Positions 35,363 to 44,695 of a stretch of DNA of 64,000 bases are shown here, one piece after another (positions within the stretch are counted from its first letter, which is position 1; each line of letters starts with the position of its first letter). A model generated the notes under the pieces. It was not told where the DNA came from. It made no database searches and worked only from the letters and a program-made list of their open reading frames with translations. The DNA is from Deinococcales bacterium. Its GTDB lineage: Bacteria > Deinococcota > Deinococci > Deinococcales > JAAFIG01. The stretch spans positions 108,860 through 172,859 of the forward strand of contig JAAFIG010000004.1 of assembly GCA_013298595.1 (NCBI GenBank), in the 5' to 3' direction. The position numbers and the translations under genes are program-made.

Positions 35363-36319
35363 CCACTTATGACTTTTATACCAACTAAACGTGTCTGCAA
35401 AACCTTGCTCGAGGGCTGTTTGGCATTGCACACCGAGTTCCTCAGTGATTGGTGTGACATCACAAACCCAACCAGGTGCCAGTAAATCCTTTTGTCTCGA
35501 GCGATTAATTAAACCAACTTGTCCAACAAAACGCCCCATTTCACCAGCTCCAGCCGCTACCTCGAGTGCAAAATTGGGTAATTGCAACGGCTTAAATGGT
35601 TTCTCAAACAAAATAGCAATTGTCTCGAGGATTCTTAAATACGACACAGGCTCGGGGTGTCCAGCAAAATACGTGCGTCCAAGAGCTGCTGGGTTCTCGC
35701 CGCAAGCCAGAATTGCCTTGACCAAATCCTTAGCATAAACCAAGGTATAAGCACGAGCAGGATTGCCCAAGACAGGAAAAAAACCACGTTTAGCTGCTTG
35801 GAAAGCAAATAAAAAATCTTTATCTCGTTCGCCATACACACCAGGTGGACGAAGAATACTCCACGCTAAACCAGCTGTTTCATGCACTCGCACTTCGCCT
35901 TCGAGCTTACTGCGACCATACGCCGTAATCGGCTGTGGTTCGTCCAAAATTCGGCGTGGGGCATCCAGTGTGCCAGTACCCGCCGCTGCTAAACTCGAGA
36001 CATAAACCAGCCTTGCACCAACTCGAGCCGCCGCCACAGCTGCCACACGCGTACCCTCGGCATTTGCCCACATAAATTCGGCTTCGGTATTGGCTCGAGT
36101 AATCCCCCCGAGGTGATACACCACACTGCAACCCGCAGCAGCTCGAGTTAAACCATCTGTGGTAAAAGGCGCAGCAAAAGATTCAAGGTTTTCTCGAGGG
36201 GTGACTTTGCCACCATTGGGGCGAGTTAACACACGCACACGTTGCCCTTGCTCAAGCAGCGCATCCACCAAATGCGAGCCAATAAAACCAGTGGCACCAG
36301 TTACAAGCACGGTATTCAT
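35357..36319 (-). CDS. NAD-dependent epimerase/dehydratase (extended SDR)
   Basis: The 320-residue protein has the Rossmann motif TGATGFIGSHLV at the N-terminus, the catalytic YGRSK near residue 139 and the GVYGERD region near 162, as in extended SDR enzymes (dihydroflavonol reductase/UDP-sugar epimerase-like). The substrate is not predictable. TATCCT lies six bases before the ATG (leaderless type). Confidence 0.9.
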   Translation of the reverse strand: MNTVLVTGATGFIGSHLVDALLEQGQRVRVLTRPNGGKVTPRENLESFAAPFTTDGLTRAAAGCSVVYHLGGITRANTEAEFMWANAEGTRVAAVAAARVGARLVYVSSLAAAGTGTLDAPRRILDEPQPITAYGRSKLEGEVRVHETAGLAWSILRPPGVYGERDKDFLFAFQAAKRGFFPVLGNPARAYTLVYAKDLVKAILACGENPAALGRTYFAGHPEPVSYLRILETIAILFEKPFKPLQLPNFALEVAAGAGEMGRFVGQVGLINRSRQKDLLAPGWVCDVTPITEELGVQCQTALEQGFADTFSWYKSHKWL

Positions 36320-36376
36320 GGCTTTAGGATACCTCTTCCCAGATAGGGCAATATGATATTCACCCTAAAAATGCCC

Positions 36377-36405
36377 TTGTGCTTCGACCACTTTTATGCT
36401 ACATT
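36377..36405 (+). promoter_or_regulatory. Promoter of rplU-rpmA
   Basis: TTGTGC (36377-36382), a 17-base spacer and TACATT (36400-36405) lie 66 bases before rplU. The leader between them contains a CTCGAG and GGGGC/GCCT repeats that could be an L21 leader, but no known structure was recognised. Confidence 0.6.
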
Positions 36406-36471
36406 TCCAAGGCTGCCTCGAGATGGGGCTATGTATGTGCCTATCAACGGGCTTTATAAGGGGTTTTAATC

Positions 36472-36756
36472 ATGTTTGCAATTGTAAAATCAGGTGGTAA
36501 ACAACACCGTGTCGAAGCTGGTAGTGTCATTCGTGTTGAGAAATTAGATGCCGAAGCTGGTACTCACGTAGATTTACCAGTCGTAATGCTTGGTGGTGAC
36601 AAAGTCACTTTTAATACTGGCAATGTCAAAGCCGAAGTATTGCGTCATGTTAAAGGCGAAAAAATTTATATTGACAAGTACAAAAGCGGTATCCAATACC
36701 GTCGTCGTAATGGTCATCGTCAAGCGTACACAGATGTTAAAATCACCAGCCTGTAA
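36472..36756 (+). CDS. rplU: Large ribosomal subunit protein bL21
   Basis: L21 binds 23S rRNA on the 50S subunit. The 94-residue product is slightly shorter than usual and starts [18 protein letters not shown] with the conserved [23 protein letters not shown] near the end. AAGGGG lies upstream. It is followed after 37 bases by rpmA, the standard pairing. No CTCGAG occurs in it. Confidence 0.97.
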   Translation: MFAIVKSGGKQHRVEAGSVIRVEKLDAEAGTHVDLPVVMLGGDKVTFNTGNVKAEVLRHVKGEKIYIDKYKSGIQYRRRNGHRQAYTDVKITSL

Positions 36757-36793
36757 AGCGGCGCTGGAACACACTTTATAGGGGTGAAGTAAT

Positions 36794-37066
36794 ATGGCAC
36801 ATAAAAAAGGCGTGGGTAGTACCCGCAACGGACGCGACAGCAATCCAAAGTACCTTGGCGTTAAACGCTTCGGTGGCGAATTGGTTAAAGCTGGCAATAT
36901 TTTGGTTCGTCAACGTGGTACCAAATTCAATGCTGGTAAGAATGTTGGCATGGGACGCGACCACACATTGTTTGCTCTGGAAACAGGCACGGTTAAATTT
37001 CAAGATAAAGGCGCTTTTGGGCGTTTTATTCATATCGAACAATTGGCTGCTGCTGCAGACGATTAA
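36794..37066 (+). CDS. rpmA: Large ribosomal subunit protein bL27
   Basis: L27 reaches into the peptidyl-transferase centre. The 90-residue product starts [29 protein letters not shown], with no N-terminal pre-sequence of the Firmicutes kind. It lies between rplU and obg and is closed by an intrinsic terminator. Confidence 0.98.
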   Translation: MAHKKGVGSTRNGRDSNPKYLGVKRFGGELVKAGNILVRQRGTKFNAGKNVGMGRDHTLFALETGTVKFQDKGAFGRFIHIEQLAAAADD

Positions 37067-37096
37067 AAGCCAGTAGCTTTTAACTACTAGCTCAAA

Positions 37097-37134
37097 CCTC
37101 ACACCTGAGCGCGACTCGAGTGTGAGGGTTTTTT
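37097..37134 (+). terminator. Intrinsic terminator after rpmA
   Basis: CCTCACAC (37097-37104) pairs with GTGTGAGG (37120-37127) and is followed by GTTTTTT. A CTCGAG lies at the base of the loop. Confidence 0.88.
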
Positions 37135-37199
37135 ATGGTGTAGGCTGTTGTTGGATTAATATGTTTTTAGCTAGAAGCTAGAAGCTAGGAGCTATTTCT

Positions 37200-38510
37200 A
37201 TGACCAAATTCCGTGATGTTCTTGAGATTGAATTAACCGCTGGTAAAGGTGGTGATGGCAGCATGTCTTTTCATCGTGGTTCGCATGAACCTAAAGGTGG
37301 ACCTGATGGTGGGCATGGTGGCAAAGGTGGTAGCGTTTTTCTGCGTGCCATTCAAGGTGTGGAATCGCTGACCAATATTGTTGGTAAGCGCAAATTCAAA
37401 GCCGAAAATGGTGGTTATGGCATGGGTCGCTTAATGCACGGTGCGGATGGCGCAGATTTTACAGTGGATGTTCCTGTGGGTACCATCTGTATTGATCTAA
37501 CAACCAATCGTGTGATTGCTGATTTACTCGAGGTTGGTCAAATCCAGCGTGTGGCGAAGGGTGGCGATGGTGGGCGTGGCAATAGTGCTTTTGCCAGTAG
37601 TACTCGGCGGAGTCCACGGTTTGCTGAAATTGGTACGATGGGTGATGATTTAAAAGTTCGGCTCGAGTTGCGTTTAATTGCTGATGTTGGCTTGGTTGGT
37701 TATCCAAATGCGGGTAAGTCGAGTTTACTTAAAGCCTTGTCCAATGCCAATCCCGAAGTTGCAGCCTATCCTTTTACGACCTTAAATCCCATTCTTGGCA
37801 TTATCGAACGCGGTGATGACGAATTAACGCGTTTTACATTGGCAGATATTCCGGGCATTATCGAAGGTGCTCACGAAGGTAAAGGGCTAGGTCTTGAGTT
37901 CTTGCGGCATATCTCGAGAACAAGGCTTTTGGCTTTTGTGTTAGATGGTAACGAAGCACCTCGAGAACACTTGGAAGCCCTGCGTTTTGAATTGCAAAAT
38001 TACGATCCGACGTTACTTGATTTACCTGCGATTATTATTCTCAATAAACTTGATTTAATTGATGATGAAATTAGGGCTATGCACGAAGAAGAATTATTTG
38101 ATTTTGGTTTACCTGTTATTTGTGTCAGTGCTCAGCGTGGCGATGCTTTGGAAGAATTACGTGAAACTTTATTCCAAATTTTGCCACCGCAAATGCAGCG
38201 TGCCAGCCTTGTGGTTCAAGAAAAAATCACTGGACCAGAACCTGTTAAAGTGGTGGCTGCCAGTGATTTCTATGCCGATGGTACGCGTTTATGGCTAGTG
38301 ACTGGTGGAACATTTGGTGCTCGAATTGAACGTTTCTCGAGACACCTTGAAGATGCAGCCGAATACCTCGAGCGGCTCTTTAAGCGCGAGGGTTTAAATG
38401 CCCAATTGCGTCGAGCTGGGGTTAAACCAGGCGATACTGTCAAAATTGGTGAGTTTGCTTTTGAATTCTTTGAAGATGAATTCTCGGATAGCGAACATAA
38501 ACAAGTCTAA
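37200..38510 (+). CDS. obg: Obg-family GTPase
   Basis: It is a 50S-assembly and stress GTPase. The 436-residue protein has the Gly-rich Obg domain ([28 protein letters not shown]), G1 [11 protein letters not shown] near 168, G3 [17 protein letters not shown]4 NKLD near 282 and a C-terminal OCT domain (from about 345). GGAG precedes the ATG, after a short tandem TAGAAGC array (37172-37195). It follows rpmA beyond a terminator so probably has its own promoter. Confidence 0.97.
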   Translation: MTKFRDVLEIELTAGKGGDGSMSFHRGSHEPKGGPDGGHGGKGGSVFLRAIQGVESLTNIVGKRKFKAENGGYGMGRLMHGADGADFTVDVPVGTICIDLTTNRVIADLLEVGQIQRVAKGGDGGRGNSAFASSTRRSPRFAEIGTMGDDLKVRLELRLIADVGLVGYPNAGKSSLLKALSNANPEVAAYPFTTLNPILGIIERGDDELTRFTLADIPGIIEGAHEGKGLGLEFLRHISRTRLLAFVLDGNEAPREHLEALRFELQNYDPTLLDLPAIIILNKLDLIDDEIRAMHEEELFDFGLPVICVSAQRGDALEELRETLFQILPPQMQRASLVVQEKITGPEPVKVVAASDFYADGTRLWLVTGGTFGARIERFSRHLEDAAEYLERLFKREGLNAQLRRAGVKPGDTVKIGEFAFEFFEDEFSDSEHKQV

Positions 38511-38558
38511 TTTCACTTCCGTTTGGGATAACACAGTACCCGTAAAATCATGATCTTT

Positions 38559-38586
38559 AGGGAGGGAATAAACCCCTCCCTGTTTT
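38559..38586 (+). terminator. Intrinsic terminator after obg
   Basis: AGGGAGGG (38559-38566) pairs with CCCTCCCT (38574-38581), followed by GTTTTT. It also separates obg from the convergent membrane-protein operon. Confidence 0.88.
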
Positions 38587-38592
38587 TATCTT

Positions 38593-39540
38593 TTAACCTC
38601 GAGCTGATGGCTGTTCGGCTTTTGTATTAGTAATCTCGGATTCTTGAGGTGTTATTTTTTTGATTGTTCTGAGAAAACGCACCCATAAACTCCATGTTCG
38701 TGGTTTGACGGCTCGAGTTGCTGCAAACGCCTCGGCTTTATCTAAGCAATCTTCAACCAGTGCATCATGAATTGGTCGAATCAAAAACCACATGGCAATA
38801 GCTTTGCCTCGAGCTGTCATATTGATTTCATGGCGCATGATGTTGTTTTGTAAAGTCAGTTCGTGCCAACCATCAAAACCTTTGGGAGCTGTAAAACGAA
38901 AACGAATGTGTTGGCTAGGTGTGTACTTTTCAATATCGTAACGGATTGATGCGTGCCCACCGTGTGCACCAACTTGCAAAGGTCGGTCAAATATCATTGG
39001 CATCCAACGCTCGTGTGCCCAGAGAATATCGTTGCTCGAGGCGAGTTGGTTCAGTAGTCTGCCATTTTCAGGGTTATTCTCGAGTTGACGCTGATGCACG
39101 TTACGAATATGTAATTTAGCTGGCTCGAGGTGATGCCAGACTTGATACGTACCCAAGGCATGAATAATTCCAATACCCAGCACAATCAGTGATGTAACAG
39201 TCATAAAAGTATCAAGAGGCATCAATGCAGCCGCCATGAAAGGCAAACCACCACGCAATAAAAGTATTGTAGCTATCACAATCAAGGCTACACGCGTTAG
39301 CAATAACGGTTTAATCACTCGAGCCGCAGATAACGCATACAAACCCCAAAGCACAAACACCAGAAAAATGAAACTTGTAACAATGGCTGGTATAAAACTG
39401 CCTTGTTCAGATTCTCGAGCAAACTGTTCACCTGCGCCAAAAAATCGATAAGCGGGTGCGCCCGCAAAAATAATATAAACATGCAAAGCTGCAATACAAA
39501 AGTATATCAAAGCCGCAATTTTTAGGAAAATCGTATTCAT
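38593..39540 (-). CDS. Membrane protein with C-terminal SRPBCC-like domain
   Basis: The 315-residue protein has about four N-terminal helices (ALIYFCIAALHVYIIFAG, AIVTSFIFLVFVLWGLYAL, LLLTRVALIVIATILLL, FMTVTSLIVLGIGIIHAL), then a soluble region with the look of a START/SRPBCC hydrophobic-ligand fold (FRFTAPKGFDGWHELTLQNN). Its ATG overlaps the stop of the gene before it as ATGA. It is the last gene of the TetR operon. Function unknown. Confidence 0.65.
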   Translation of the reverse strand: MNTIFLKIAALIYFCIAALHVYIIFAGAPAYRFFGAGEQFARESEQGSFIPAIVTSFIFLVFVLWGLYALSAARVIKPLLLTRVALIVIATILLLRGGLPFMAAALMPLDTFMTVTSLIVLGIGIIHALGTYQVWHHLEPAKLHIRNVHQRQLENNPENGRLLNQLASSNDILWAHERWMPMIFDRPLQVGAHGGHASIRYDIEKYTPSQHIRFRFTAPKGFDGWHELTLQNNIMRHEINMTARGKAIAMWFLIRPIHDALVEDCLDKAEAFAATRAVKPRTWSLWVRFLRTIKKITPQESEITNTKAEQPSARG

Positions 39541-39938
39541 GACTCACCTCGAGTTTTCAGCATCAAGACAGGTGCAATGACATGACCACCCAATAAAACC
39601 ATGTTCAGTACACGCTCAAATAAATTTGGTAGCAACTCGAGGTGTTGAAAATGATATAAAAAATGTGGAACACTAAACACCACACCTACCAAGGCACTGG
39701 CAATTGCTGCTGCAGGATTTTTTGAGGTCAACGCATAAGTTGTGGCAATGGCAAGACCTAAATTCAGACTACCAACATCTCGAATCAGGTGTTCGTTGAA
39801 TGCACCATCTGCACGAATCCAGTGCATACCAAAACCGGGGAAGTTGGTGTAAAAGGCATCTGGAAAAAACAATGCCCAAATGCCAACAAAGGCTGAACTC
39901 ACTATCTGATACAGCAAAGCTATTCGGGTGATATTCAT
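39537..39938 (-). CDS. Small four-helix membrane protein
   Basis: The 133-residue product starts MNITRIALLYQIVSSAFVGIWALFF; the ATG at 39938 overlaps the preceding stop (ATGA) and has GGAAG upstream, whereas an earlier frame start lies inside the previous gene. Four hydrophobic segments and the text FPGFGMHWIRADGAFNEHLIRDVGSLNLGLA resemble DoxX/DUF-type inner-membrane proteins. No function assigned. Confidence 0.65.
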   Translation of the reverse strand: MNITRIALLYQIVSSAFVGIWALFFPDAFYTNFPGFGMHWIRADGAFNEHLIRDVGSLNLGLAIATTYALTSKNPAAAIASALVGVVFSVPHFLYHFQHLELLPNLFERVLNMVLLGGHVIAPVLMLKTRGES

Positions 39939-40483
39939 TTTGCACTTCCAATCGCACAAAAACCTTGGGCTTCGATCTCGAGTGGTGCAGTTAAGCGGTT
40001 GTAAAAATTTTCCGTAGCAACTGCCACCGTTAGCTCGAGTATTTCGCGTTCAGAAAAGTGTTTTGTTAGGTTTGCAAAAGTATCATCAGAAACTTTTGCC
40101 ATCACTTGCGTGGCTTCAAACACATATTGCAAAGCAGCTTTTTCGCTTGCCGAGAAAAGTGGATTGGTTTGGTATTGCAAAACTAAACGCATTTTCTCGA
40201 GTCCAAGTTTTTCGTCGGTAGCAACACGTTGTCCTAAATCGATACAAAAAGCGCATTGATTTAGTTGAGCCACAAGTTGTGTTGCAAGACGTTTAATTGG
40301 CGTTGGTAAAGTTGTTCGGCTATTGCTGAAATTATTTGCCATGAAACCATAAGCAATTGGAAAATGAGGATTATGCCCAAGTAATTGCAGGGTTGGAAAT
40401 GGTTTCCCAAAGCGCCCAGCCAACATTTTATTGATAAAGGTACCAATCAAGGGTTGTTTTTTTGGAGCGGCAATTCTTGCCAT
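39935..40483 (-). CDS. Carboxymuconolactone decarboxylase (AhpD-like) family protein
   Basis: The 182-residue protein is all-helical with the AhpD/CMD motif CAFCIDLGQ near residue 76, the CxxC pair of peroxidase-coupled members; the usual downstream His is less clear. It probably acts as a thiol-disulfide alkylhydroperoxidase-type enzyme. It is the second gene after tetR, sharing an ATGA overlap with the next. Confidence 0.8.
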   Translation of the reverse strand: MARIAAPKKQPLIGTFINKMLAGRFGKPFPTLQLLGHNPHFPIAYGFMANNFSNSRTTLPTPIKRLATQLVAQLNQCAFCIDLGQRVATDEKLGLEKMRLVLQYQTNPLFSASEKAALQYVFEATQVMAKVSDDTFANLTKHFSEREILELTVAVATENFYNRLTAPLEIEAQGFCAIGSAK

Positions 40484-40494
40484 AGAGCCTCCTG

Positions 40495-41133
40495 TTACAA
40501 AATCTGTAACGTGGTTTTGAGAATGTGTTTGATATGGTTTTTGCGTTGCTCGAGAAAATCTGGACTATGCCAATCAAATCCCAATGGTGCTGCTACTGTA
40601 TTGCCATAAACCAAGTGGGCATTACAAATACCAATAATGGTTAAAACCATGTGGCGCTGATCTTCTTGCTCGAGTTTTGTGCCTTTTAAGGTCAGTATTA
40701 CTGCTTGCATCATGGCGCTCAGGGTGCCCCAATGGGCTTGTACATCGTTAATTAAAGTTTGGTTACCTTCGAGTGAAACCCAATGAATGAGGCGCAAAAA
40801 ATTGGGATTGTCAAAATGAAAATTCATGTATGAATCGGTAAACACTTCAATCAGCTGTTGTGGGCTAGGGTTCTCCCCAACTTGTTGGAGAGCAGTTGGC
40901 ACAATCTGATAGGCAGTTTGCAGCACACTCTCGAGGACAGCTTTGTACAAATTTTCTTTGCTACCAAAAAAATAAGCTGGTGTTCCCCTTGCCACCCCTG
41001 CAGTTGTGGCAATATCACCAATGCTAGTAGCGTTAAAGCCTTTGCTACAAAAAAGCTTGGTAGCAGCCTGCAGAATGGCGGTTTTGCTGCGTTCAGCATC
41101 GCGGATGATGGGTTCGGGTTGGGTTTCGGTCAT
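40495..41133 (-). CDS. TetR-family repressor
   Basis: The 212-residue protein has the TetR HTH (ILQAATKLFCSKGFNATSIGDIATTAGVARGTPAYFFGSKENLYKAVL). It lies first in the operon with the AhpD-like gene and two membrane proteins, 11 bases apart. A palindromic operator overlaps its promoter, so autoregulation is likely. Ligand unknown. Confidence 0.9.
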   Translation of the reverse strand: MTETQPEPIIRDAERSKTAILQAATKLFCSKGFNATSIGDIATTAGVARGTPAYFFGSKENLYKAVLESVLQTAYQIVPTALQQVGENPSPQQLIEVFTDSYMNFHFDNPNFLRLIHWVSLEGNQTLINDVQAHWGTLSAMMQAVILTLKGTKLEQEDQRHMVLTIIGICNAHLVYGNTVAAPLGFDWHSPDFLEQRKNHIKHILKTTLQIL

Positions 41134-41147
41134 GGCTTCCTAGTTTA

Positions 41148-41163
41148 CTGAATGAACGTTCAG
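41148..41163. promoter_or_regulatory. TetR-type operator
   Basis: CTGAATGAACGTTCAG contains the perfect 10-bp palindrome TGAACGTTCA (41153-41162), typical of TetR sites. On the minus strand TAAACT follows it (about 8 bases before the tetR ATG), so the operator overlaps the promoter region. Confidence 0.65.
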
Positions 41164-41250
41164 CTAGTAATATAATCGTTTGCGAAAATAACCACAAGCC
41201 TAAAAGTCCCATGCTTAAAAATTCCTCATATGGGGTTGTAGGCTCGAGCT

Positions 41251-42120
41251 ATGAAAAAATATTTATTACTGGCGATACTCAGTTTAAGCCTTGCCAATGC
41301 ACAAACTGCGTTAATTCCAGTGTTACCTCCCTATTCATCCTCTTCGGTCAAATTCTATAAAGGTGCTGGTCAGTACTATATTAGCGACTGGGTATCTAAC
41401 CCCAAATATATTGACCTCGGCGAAAAATCTTTTTCATTTTTCTTTCAGGCAAATGGCTCCAACCAAACCCCAAAAGAAATTCGTTTCCGCAATGCCACCA
41501 CCGATTTACACTTCAACATTGCAGACAAAGCCATAGACTCTAACGAAGAAACACGTAGCTACGCTGAATTTGACCTGCCAATCTCAGCATTTCCTGTTAG
41601 TGGAAATGAGAATCAAGTCTACCAAGTCACTACTTTTGATGGTCAACAAGAAAGCGAAGCAGTCACAGTGGCACTTCATTTCCGTGAAGCCAATACCTTT
41701 GATTACAATAGCAATGACAAACTCAGTTTAGAACTTCCTGAAAGCGTTATTGCTATTAATGCCATACAGCGTATCAACGATCAATTTTTGATTGCAATAC
41801 CAAGCATTGAACATTATCAAACGTACTCGGTGGTACGAGTAAAAACCGTAGACATAAACCACTTGGCAGAGTTATTTCTGCAAAATAGTCCAACAATTAG
41901 CGATAATACTGGACAAAAATATAACGTCTCAACAAATACAAGTATCGCTTCAAATGTAAGCCAAGAAACTTCTTACCAAATTTTTCCTCGAGTCAACGAA
42001 AATGCAAAACTTTTAACCATACACTGGAACGATCTTGACCCCGAAGCAGTAGAATTGTTACCACCAGAATTACGCAATACTCGAGTTAAATTTGAAATTG
42101 ATTTAGTCAAAAATAAGTAA
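41251..42120 (+). CDS. Secreted hypothetical protein
   Basis: The 289-residue protein has a signal peptide (MKKYLLLAILSLSLANAQ) and two beta-rich domains, ending LVKNK. No family was recognised. TAGGCT lies six bases before the ATG (leaderless type). It has fewer CTCGAG than neighbours. Confidence 0.6.
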   Translation: MKKYLLLAILSLSLANAQTALIPVLPPYSSSSVKFYKGAGQYYISDWVSNPKYIDLGEKSFSFFFQANGSNQTPKEIRFRNATTDLHFNIADKAIDSNEETRSYAEFDLPISAFPVSGNENQVYQVTTFDGQQESEAVTVALHFREANTFDYNSNDKLSLELPESVIAINAIQRINDQFLIAIPSIEHYQTYSVVRVKTVDINHLAELFLQNSPTISDNTGQKYNVSTNTSIASNVSQETSYQIFPRVNENAKLLTIHWNDLDPEAVELLPPELRNTRVKFEIDLVKNK

Positions 42121-42319
42121 TCCGCACCATCTCTTGCGGCTCGAGTTATACATAACTCGAGCCATATTTTTTGTACCATGCAGCACTGGGCGCAAAAGAA
42201 CAAAAAAGCTACCCAATTGCTGTTACAATGAAATCTTGACGCAGAAACCGCTGCTTTATATCGCCACGTCATTTCAACCAACTCGAGTTTCACTCGACAC
42301 CAGTATTAGAAGGATCACC

Positions 42320-42832
42320 GTGAACCAAAGCGAATTAAGTAAAGCATTTACTAAGCAACAACAGCAATTAGGCAATTTCTTTTCTAATGTCCATAAAACC
42401 AAATTCTTTGTTGCCCAGAGTGGCAAGTGGAGTCCTGCCGAACATGTTGGGCATTTAACCCTGACCCTCGAGCGTATGGCGTTTGGTTTTACCCAAAAAG
42501 ATAAACTCGAGGCTTACGCTGTCGCACCTCGTAGTTATGAAACTATTCAAAAATTGTACCGTAGCACGCTCGAACAAGCCACAGCCGCTGGGTTTTTAGT
42601 GGATAATCCTTTTGCTGCTAAACTCGAGGAAGGGGCAACACAAAAAGCCATTGTCACAGATTTTGCTCGAGCCAGCCAAGCGTTGCGGGACGCTTTTAAT
42701 AAATGGTCGGATGAGGAACTCGATGGGCTTGGTATGCAACACCCTTTAATTGGGTTACTGAGTGCTCGGGAAATGCTGTACTTTTGTTTAATTCATAATG
42801 CCCATCATTGGCATGGCGTGCGTGGTTTCTAA
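42320..42832 (+). CDS. DinB-family metal-binding protein
   Basis: The 170-residue product is a DinB four-helix bundle: first His in WSPAEHVGHLTLTLERM near residue 38 and the paired His in HNAHHWHGVRG at the end form the metal site. Family members are often thiol transferases or DNA-damage-induced. The GTG at 42320 was chosen because AAGGA lies upstream; an earlier frame start adds unrelated text. Confidence 0.85.
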   Translation: MNQSELSKAFTKQQQQLGNFFSNVHKTKFFVAQSGKWSPAEHVGHLTLTLERMAFGFTQKDKLEAYAVAPRSYETIQKLYRSTLEQATAAGFLVDNPFAAKLEEGATQKAIVTDFARASQALRDAFNKWSDEELDGLGMQHPLIGLLSAREMLYFCLIHNAHHWHGVRGF

Positions 42833-42837
42833 AATAA

Positions 42838-42870
42838 AAATCGCCTCGAGTAAACACTCGAGGCGATTTT
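42838..42870. terminator. Bidirectional terminator between DinB and zinc peptidase genes
   Basis: TCGCCTCGAGT (42841-42851) pairs perfectly with ACTCGAGGCGA (42856-42866), with A and T runs on either side. The stem is built on two CTCGAG copies. Confidence 0.88.
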
Positions 42871-42880
42871 CTTGGTTATC

Positions 42881-43720
42881 TTAAATTCGGGCTTTGAAGG
42901 TATCACAATCGGCTGGGCTACCACTTTGTAAACCTTTAACAAACCATTGTTGACGTTGTGCGGCGCTACCATGCGTAAAGGTGTGGGGATTGGCAACCCG
43001 ACCAGCTTGGCGTTGCAGGACATCATCACCAATTTCTGCGGCTGTCTCGAGCGCCGAACGAATTTCTTTTTCCGTAATATTGGCATTGCGATCTTTAGCT
43101 GTGGCATTACCCCAAATTCCAGCAAAGCAATCGGCTTGTAGTTCAACCCGTACCGATAAGGCATTACTGGTCACTTTGTCCGAGCGAGCACGTTGAGCTT
43201 GGACTTTATCCGAGATACCTAGTAAGTTTTGCACATGATGACCCACTTCATGCGCTAAAACATAAGCTTGGGCAAAATCGGAATTAGAAGTGCCACGTAA
43301 TTCTTGAAAAAATGCTGTATCAATATAGATTGTTTGGTCAGCGGGACAATAAAACGGACCCATCGCAGCATCTGCCGCACCACAAGCACTTTGATCTTGT
43401 CCAGCAAACAACACCAACTTGGCGGGTTGATAGGTTGCTCCTGAGGCTTTAAAAATTCCATTCCAGACATCCTCGGTTTTACCTAGTACCGATTCAACAA
43501 ATTGTTTATCTCGGTCGTTCAGTGCAGCTCCACCATTGCTGGAAACTCGAGGACTAGTCCCACCTAGAAAACCCAGCACCTGAGCAGGATTAACCCCAAA
43601 GACTGCACTGGCAATGAGCGCAATAATAATGCCACCAATGCCTAAGCCACCAGCTCGCGCCGCGCCACCACCGCGTCGGTCTTCGACGTTGCCACTTTTC
43701 CGAAAATTTCGCCAATTCAT
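42881..43720 (-). CDS. Neutral zinc metallopeptidase (YpfJ type)
   Basis: The 279-residue protein has an N-terminal Gly-rich stretch, one transmembrane helix (IGGIIIALIASAVFG) and the zinc motif LAHEVGHHVQ near residue 155, with QADCFAG downstream, as in the YpfJ/KPN_02809 family. It is probably periplasmic. TACAAT lies six bases before the ATG. Confidence 0.92.
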   Translation of the reverse strand: MNWRNFRKSGNVEDRRGGGAARAGGLGIGGIIIALIASAVFGVNPAQVLGFLGGTSPRVSSNGGAALNDRDKQFVESVLGKTEDVWNGIFKASGATYQPAKLVLFAGQDQSACGAADAAMGPFYCPADQTIYIDTAFFQELRGTSNSDFAQAYVLAHEVGHHVQNLLGISDKVQAQRARSDKVTSNALSVRVELQADCFAGIWGNATAKDRNANITEKEIRSALETAAEIGDDVLQRQAGRVANPHTFTHGSAAQRQQWFVKGLQSGSPADCDTFKARI

Positions 43721-43765
43721 GGTTATATTGTAACGCTTTTAGATACGACAAGATACAATTTATGA

Positions 43766-44635
43766 ATGCTCGAAATTCACCCCTACCAAAATTCCAATCA
43801 AGCTGCTGTTACGAATTTATTAGAAACCGTTTGGCAAGGTGAAATTTCGTATGTCTCGAGAATTTCGCGGTTTAACTTTGCTGCTTTTGTGGCTTTAGAG
43901 CAAGCAGTTGTGATTGGTTATGCCAGTTTATTTACAAATCCCAATCATCCTGAACGCGATTACATTGGCATTCATATCCACCCAACTTACCAAAGACAAG
44001 GGATCGGATCAAAGTTATTCACAGCTTTAGAACCATTTTTTCGCCAGCATCGCAAAATTCAAACCATTACGCCCTTTGCATCAAGCCAACTATTCCTAAG
44101 GCAACACGGATTTGATGAGTTAATGAAAACATATTCACCAATACTCGAGATACAAAAAACAATACCTATTGAGTACCAATTACCCAATGGTTTCCAGCTC
44201 GAGACCATGAGCAACACACAATTTACGCAACTTGAAATAGCCCAACTTCATGCCAGCATTTACAGCGAACAACACATTTGGAACCCAACAACACCATTTG
44301 ATGACCAAACTGCACTCAAAACTTTTATGGACGATGCCGTGGCAGAAGCCATGTTTCTGATTACACATCAAGGCAAAGCCATTGCCTTACTCAGTTTACG
44401 TGGTGAAGCTCCAGAACTAGAATTAGCGTGGTTTGGTGTCCTCAATGCCCATGCAGCGCATCGAACGATGCTAACTCGAGTTTTACTCAATGCAGCTATC
44501 GAATATGCACAAAAGCACAAGATTACCCACATCCTTGCTGAGTTAGATTCGTTGATTCCAGAAGCCGCCCTTGCTCTCGAGCTGTTGCCGTTTGAACCAT
44601 GTACGCCGTGGGTAACGATGCTCAAAAACCCATAA
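43766..44635 (+). CDS. Double GNAT-domain acetyltransferase
   Basis: The 289-residue protein has two GNAT folds. The N-terminal one has the acetyl-CoA loop HPTYQRQGIGSKL near residue 72; the C-terminal one (from about 145) lacks a clean loop and may be regulatory. TACAAT lies six bases before the ATG (leaderless type). Substrate unknown. Confidence 0.82.
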   Translation: MLEIHPYQNSNQAAVTNLLETVWQGEISYVSRISRFNFAAFVALEQAVVIGYASLFTNPNHPERDYIGIHIHPTYQRQGIGSKLFTALEPFFRQHRKIQTITPFASSQLFLRQHGFDELMKTYSPILEIQKTIPIEYQLPNGFQLETMSNTQFTQLEIAQLHASIYSEQHIWNPTTPFDDQTALKTFMDDAVAEAMFLITHQGKAIALLSLRGEAPELELAWFGVLNAHAAHRTMLTRVLLNAAIEYAQKHKITHILAELDSLIPEAALALELLPFEPCTPWVTMLKNP

Positions 44636-44695
44636 AAATCCTCAAAAGAAACTCGAAATGAGCGAATTATCATTCTAGGTATGTCAAACTGATTT

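Noticed and set aside
37172..37195. Tandem TAGAAGC repeats before obg as a phase-variable tract
   Set aside because: Only three imperfect units, too few to support slippage control.
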